64,000 nt of DNA from Caldimonas thermodepolymerans (GTDB lineage Bacteria > Pseudomonadota > Gammaproteobacteria > Burkholderiales > Burkholderiaceae_C), in the NCBI RefSeq assembly GCF_015476235.1, contig NZ_CP064338.1, positions 2,790,001 through 2,854,000 on the forward strand, written 5' to 3'. Both the position numbers and the translations under genes were made by a program. Shown piece after piece: positions 61,925 through 64,000 of this stretch. Within the stretch, counting starts at the first letter, position 1. Every line of letters begins with the position of its first letter. A model generated the notes under the pieces. That model made no database searches. It was not told the origin of the DNA and saw nothing but the letters and a program-made list of their open reading frames with translations.

Positions 61925-63751
61925 TCACGCGATGCAGGTGCGGTTCTTGCCGGTGCGCTTGGCCTCGTACAGCGCCTCGTCCGCGCGGTCCAGCGTTTCC
62001 TCCAGCCGCTCGCCCGGGCGGTAGACCGTTACGCCGGCCGAAAAGGTCACGAACACCTTGCGCTCTTCCTGCATGAAGAAGCTGGCCGACAGCGTGCGCT
62101 GCAGGCGGGTCAGCACCACCTGTGCCTCCTCGGCGCTGGTCTCGGGCAGCAGCACGACGAATTCCTCGCCGCCGTAGCGCGCCACCGTGTCCATCGGGCG
62201 CAGCGCCTGCTTGACGTGCTGCGCGAGGAAGCGCAGCGCCTGGTCGCCGGTCTGGTGGCCCAGCGTGTCGTTGAGCTTCTTGAAGTTGTCGATGTCCAGC
62301 AGTCCGACGGCCAGCTCGCGGCCGCTGCGTTCGGCGCGCGCGTGCTCGGCCTCGAAGGCCTGGATCAGCCCGCGCCGGTTGGCGATCTCGGTGAGCTGGT
62401 CGGTGGACACCTCGGCCGACAGGCGCTGCAGCTCGTCCTCCAGCTGCCTGACGCGCTGCTGCAGCTGCTCGGCCTCGGCCTGCCCGGCTTGCAGGCGCTG
62501 CTGCGTCTGCCCGACCTGCTGCTGCACCGACTTGGTCTCCTCGACCAGCTCCTTGACCATGCCGGCCAGGCTCTCGAGCGAGTCGGCCTGCTCGATCGCG
62601 CTGGCGTAGCGGCCCATGTTGTCGTGGAAGCGCCCGGTCTGCGCGCCCAGCTCGCCGATGTCGCGCAGCATCGCGTTGATCGCCTGCTTGAGCAGGTCGC
62701 GCGCGTGGTTGCGCTGCGCCTTCAGCTCGACCTGCTGCATGCGCGTGGAGTGCAGCATGTGGCTGACCGCCCGCACGGTGCGCGCGCTCAGGCCCTCCTG
62801 CAGCTTGCTGCGCATCGCCTCGCACTGGCCCTGCACCCAGGAGTCGTCCTCGGACAGGTCCGCCAGGCCCGCGGTCAGCTCCTCGCACAGCCCGCGCAGC
62901 TGGTCGGTCAGGTGCTGGCGATGCTCGAGCAGGCGCCGCGCGTCGGCGGCCCAGCCGCACCAGTCCTCGGCCAGCTCGTCGTCGGCCGCCGTGGCCAGCG
63001 GCCGGCGCAGTTCCTCCAGGCGCGCGCCGAGCCGGGCGCAACGCGGGTCGTCGGCCGGCAGCGCCGGCTCGATCGCATTGGCAAGTCCACCGACCACCGC
63101 CTGCCAGGCCGGCGGCAGCAGCGCCTCGTCCGCGGCAGCCGGTGCCAGCTCGCCCGGCACGGTGGCCGGCCCGGAAGCTGCCGCGGCCGCCTCGGCCAGC
63201 AGGGCATCGCCCCAGGCCGCGGCATCGGGCGCGGTGTCGGTTTCCCAGCTCGCGACCAGCTGGGTCAGGCGCTGCTGCAGGCGTGCGAGGTCGCTGCGGC
63301 TGCCGGCGAGCACCCGTTGCAGGCTTTCCTTCTTGCGCCCGCTGGTCCACTGGCGGCCGCCGCGCTCGATGGCCTTGACCAGGCGCCCGATCAGCGCGGC
63401 CCAGGAGGGCGCAGGACCCGTGCCGCTGTCGTCGGCCGCATCGAGCAGGCGTTCGGCCGCGTCCCAGCGGCCCTGCTGCAATGCTTCGGCCAGGCCCGGC
63501 ACGCTCGCCCCGGCCTGCATGCCCAGGCGCTCCAGCAGCCGGCGCACCGCAGGCGGCAGCGGGGTGTCGGCCTCCGGCGGGTCGCCGGCTTCGGCACGAT
63601 AGGCGCGGCGGTAGTTCTCGGGCGTCGGCTCGAGCCGGTCCTGGGCCAGCCGCAACAGCGCGGCCTTGGCGAGTTGGGCGGGCGTGGCCGCAGGGCCTCC
63701 GTGCGGCGCCGGCGAAGTGGCGCGGCCGAGGGCACCAGGCTTGGATTCCAT
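61925..63751 (-). CDS. Diguanylate cyclase (GGDEF domain)
   Basis: The 608-residue cytoplasmic protein makes c-di-GMP from two GTP. A C-terminal GGDEF domain (about 445-605) has the active-site GGEEF at 527-531 in ARYGGEEFVVLLP and the DNFKKLNDTLGH segment. An RxxD inhibitory site directly upstream is not evident. The N-terminal 430 residues are helical, with a coiled coil at about 400-445 and no recognised sensor domain. The neighbouring gene encodes the opposite activity type (EAL), a common pairing. Confidence 0.9.
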   Translation of the reverse strand: MESKPGALGRATSPAPHGGPAATPAQLAKAALLRLAQDRLEPTPENYRRAYRAEAGDPPEADTPLPPAVRRLLERLGMQAGASVPGLAEALQQGRWDAAERLLDAADDSGTGPAPSWAALIGRLVKAIERGGRQWTSGRKKESLQRVLAGSRSDLARLQQRLTQLVASWETDTAPDAAAWGDALLAEAAAAASGPATVPGELAPAAADEALLPPAWQAVVGGLANAIEPALPADDPRCARLGARLEELRRPLATAADDELAEDWCGWAADARRLLEHRQHLTDQLRGLCEELTAGLADLSEDDSWVQGQCEAMRSKLQEGLSARTVRAVSHMLHSTRMQQVELKAQRNHARDLLKQAINAMLRDIGELGAQTGRFHDNMGRYASAIEQADSLESLAGMVKELVEETKSVQQQVGQTQQRLQAGQAEAEQLQQRVRQLEDELQRLSAEVSTDQLTEIANRRGLIQAFEAEHARAERSGRELAVGLLDIDNFKKLNDTLGHQTGDQALRFLAQHVKQALRPMDTVARYGGEEFVVLLPETSAEEAQVVLTRLQRTLSASFFMQEERKVFVTFSAGVTVYRPGERLEETLDRADEALYEAKRTGKNRTCIA

Positions 63752-63766
63752 GACGGTGAGGATCGG

Positions 63767-64000
63767 TCAGTACAGGGGCTTGGCGGACGCCGCCCCGGGG
63801 GTGTGTTCCTGCGCCGGGTCGCCGGCCCCCTGGCGGGCGGCACCGGCGTGCATCCAGTGCGCCTTGCGGGGCAGCACGGTGTCGCGCAGCCATTGTTCGA
63901 GGTCGGGCCCGCGCAGCGGCTTGCTGAACAGGTAGCCCTGCATGATGCCGCAGCCCAGGCGGTCCAGCACGTCCATCTGCAACGGCGTCTCGACGCCCTC
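63767..64000 (-). CDS. EAL-domain phosphodiesterase, C-terminal end (runs off window)
   Basis: The last 77 residues of a gene that starts beyond the window. The fragment begins EGVETPLQMDVLDRLGC, the conserved terminal part of EAL domains, and continues GIMQGYLFSKPL. EAL proteins hydrolyse c-di-GMP. The stop is 15 bp before the diguanylate cyclase start, so both genes are probably one operon. The catalytic ExLxR region and any sensor domains are not visible, so activity cannot be judged. Confidence 0.88.
   Translation of the reverse strand, partial: EGVETPLQMDVLDRLGCGIMQGYLFSKPLRGPDLEQWLRDTVLPRKAHWMHAGAARQGAGDPAQEHTPGAASAKPLY

Overview
This 64-kb chromosomal window is very GC-rich and densely coded. 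Nearly every gene is of a type common in Burkholderiales (Betaproteobacteria): DUF3460-scpA-panB-panC, DUF1841, xdhABC with a LysR regulator, TamAB, a MoxR/VWA pair and malonyl-CoA decarboxylase with a GntR regulator. I infer a Burkholderiales bacterium, perhaps of the Rubrivivax/Leptothrix/Caldimonas lineage. The order rests on gene content; the genus is a guess. I see no insertion sequence, prophage, integrase, CRISPR array or rRNA operon.

Layout. 1-2.5 kb: malonyl-CoA decarboxylase (cut by the window edge) with its GntR regulator, divergent from a lone branched-chain-type ABC binding protein. 2.5-18.2 kb: a purine salvage and catabolism locus. On the minus strand a LysR regulator, guanine deaminase and a complete BMP/PnrA-type ABC importer are followed by a decayed 5-FCL-like gene, a Rieske oxygenase, an adenine-deaminase-like enzyme and a second BMP binding protein. 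On the plus strand xdhABC encodes xanthine dehydrogenase and its cofactor-insertion factor. Together they would import purines or nucleosides and convert adenine and guanine through hypoxanthine and xanthine to urate. 18.2-19.8 kb: a DsbA/FrnE-like protein and a lytic transglycosylase.

19.9-29.7 kb: a signalling block. It holds a hybrid histidine kinase whose frame is broken by three perfect copies of a 23-bp unit, stand-alone CheR and CheB enzymes, a receiver-kinase fusion, a DNR-like Crp/Fnr regulator with a TTGA-N6-TCAA site in front of a hemerythrin gene, and a PAS hybrid kinase. 29.7-36 kb: glycerate kinase, a SulP transporter, DUF3460, scpA, panB and panC. 36-42 kb: a minus-strand operon of NarL-type regulator, B12-binding radical SAM enzyme, membrane hybrid kinase and alpha/beta hydrolase, a combination whose purpose I cannot name.

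42-51.3 kb: MaoC hydratase, ParA-like ATPase, a KefF/KefC-like potassium efflux pair, TauE/SafE exporter, RutE-like nitroreductase, DUF1841, copper ATPase CopA with a CueR regulator, and cytochrome c4. 51.4-60.8 kb: MoxR ATPase, acetyltransferase, a hypothetical protein, VWA protein and TamA-TamB, the last three coupled by overlapping stop and start codons. 60.9-64 kb: a less GC-rich patch with two small STAS/DUF4325-type frames, tRNA-Arg(CCT), a diguanylate cyclase and the end of an EAL-domain gene that runs off the window.
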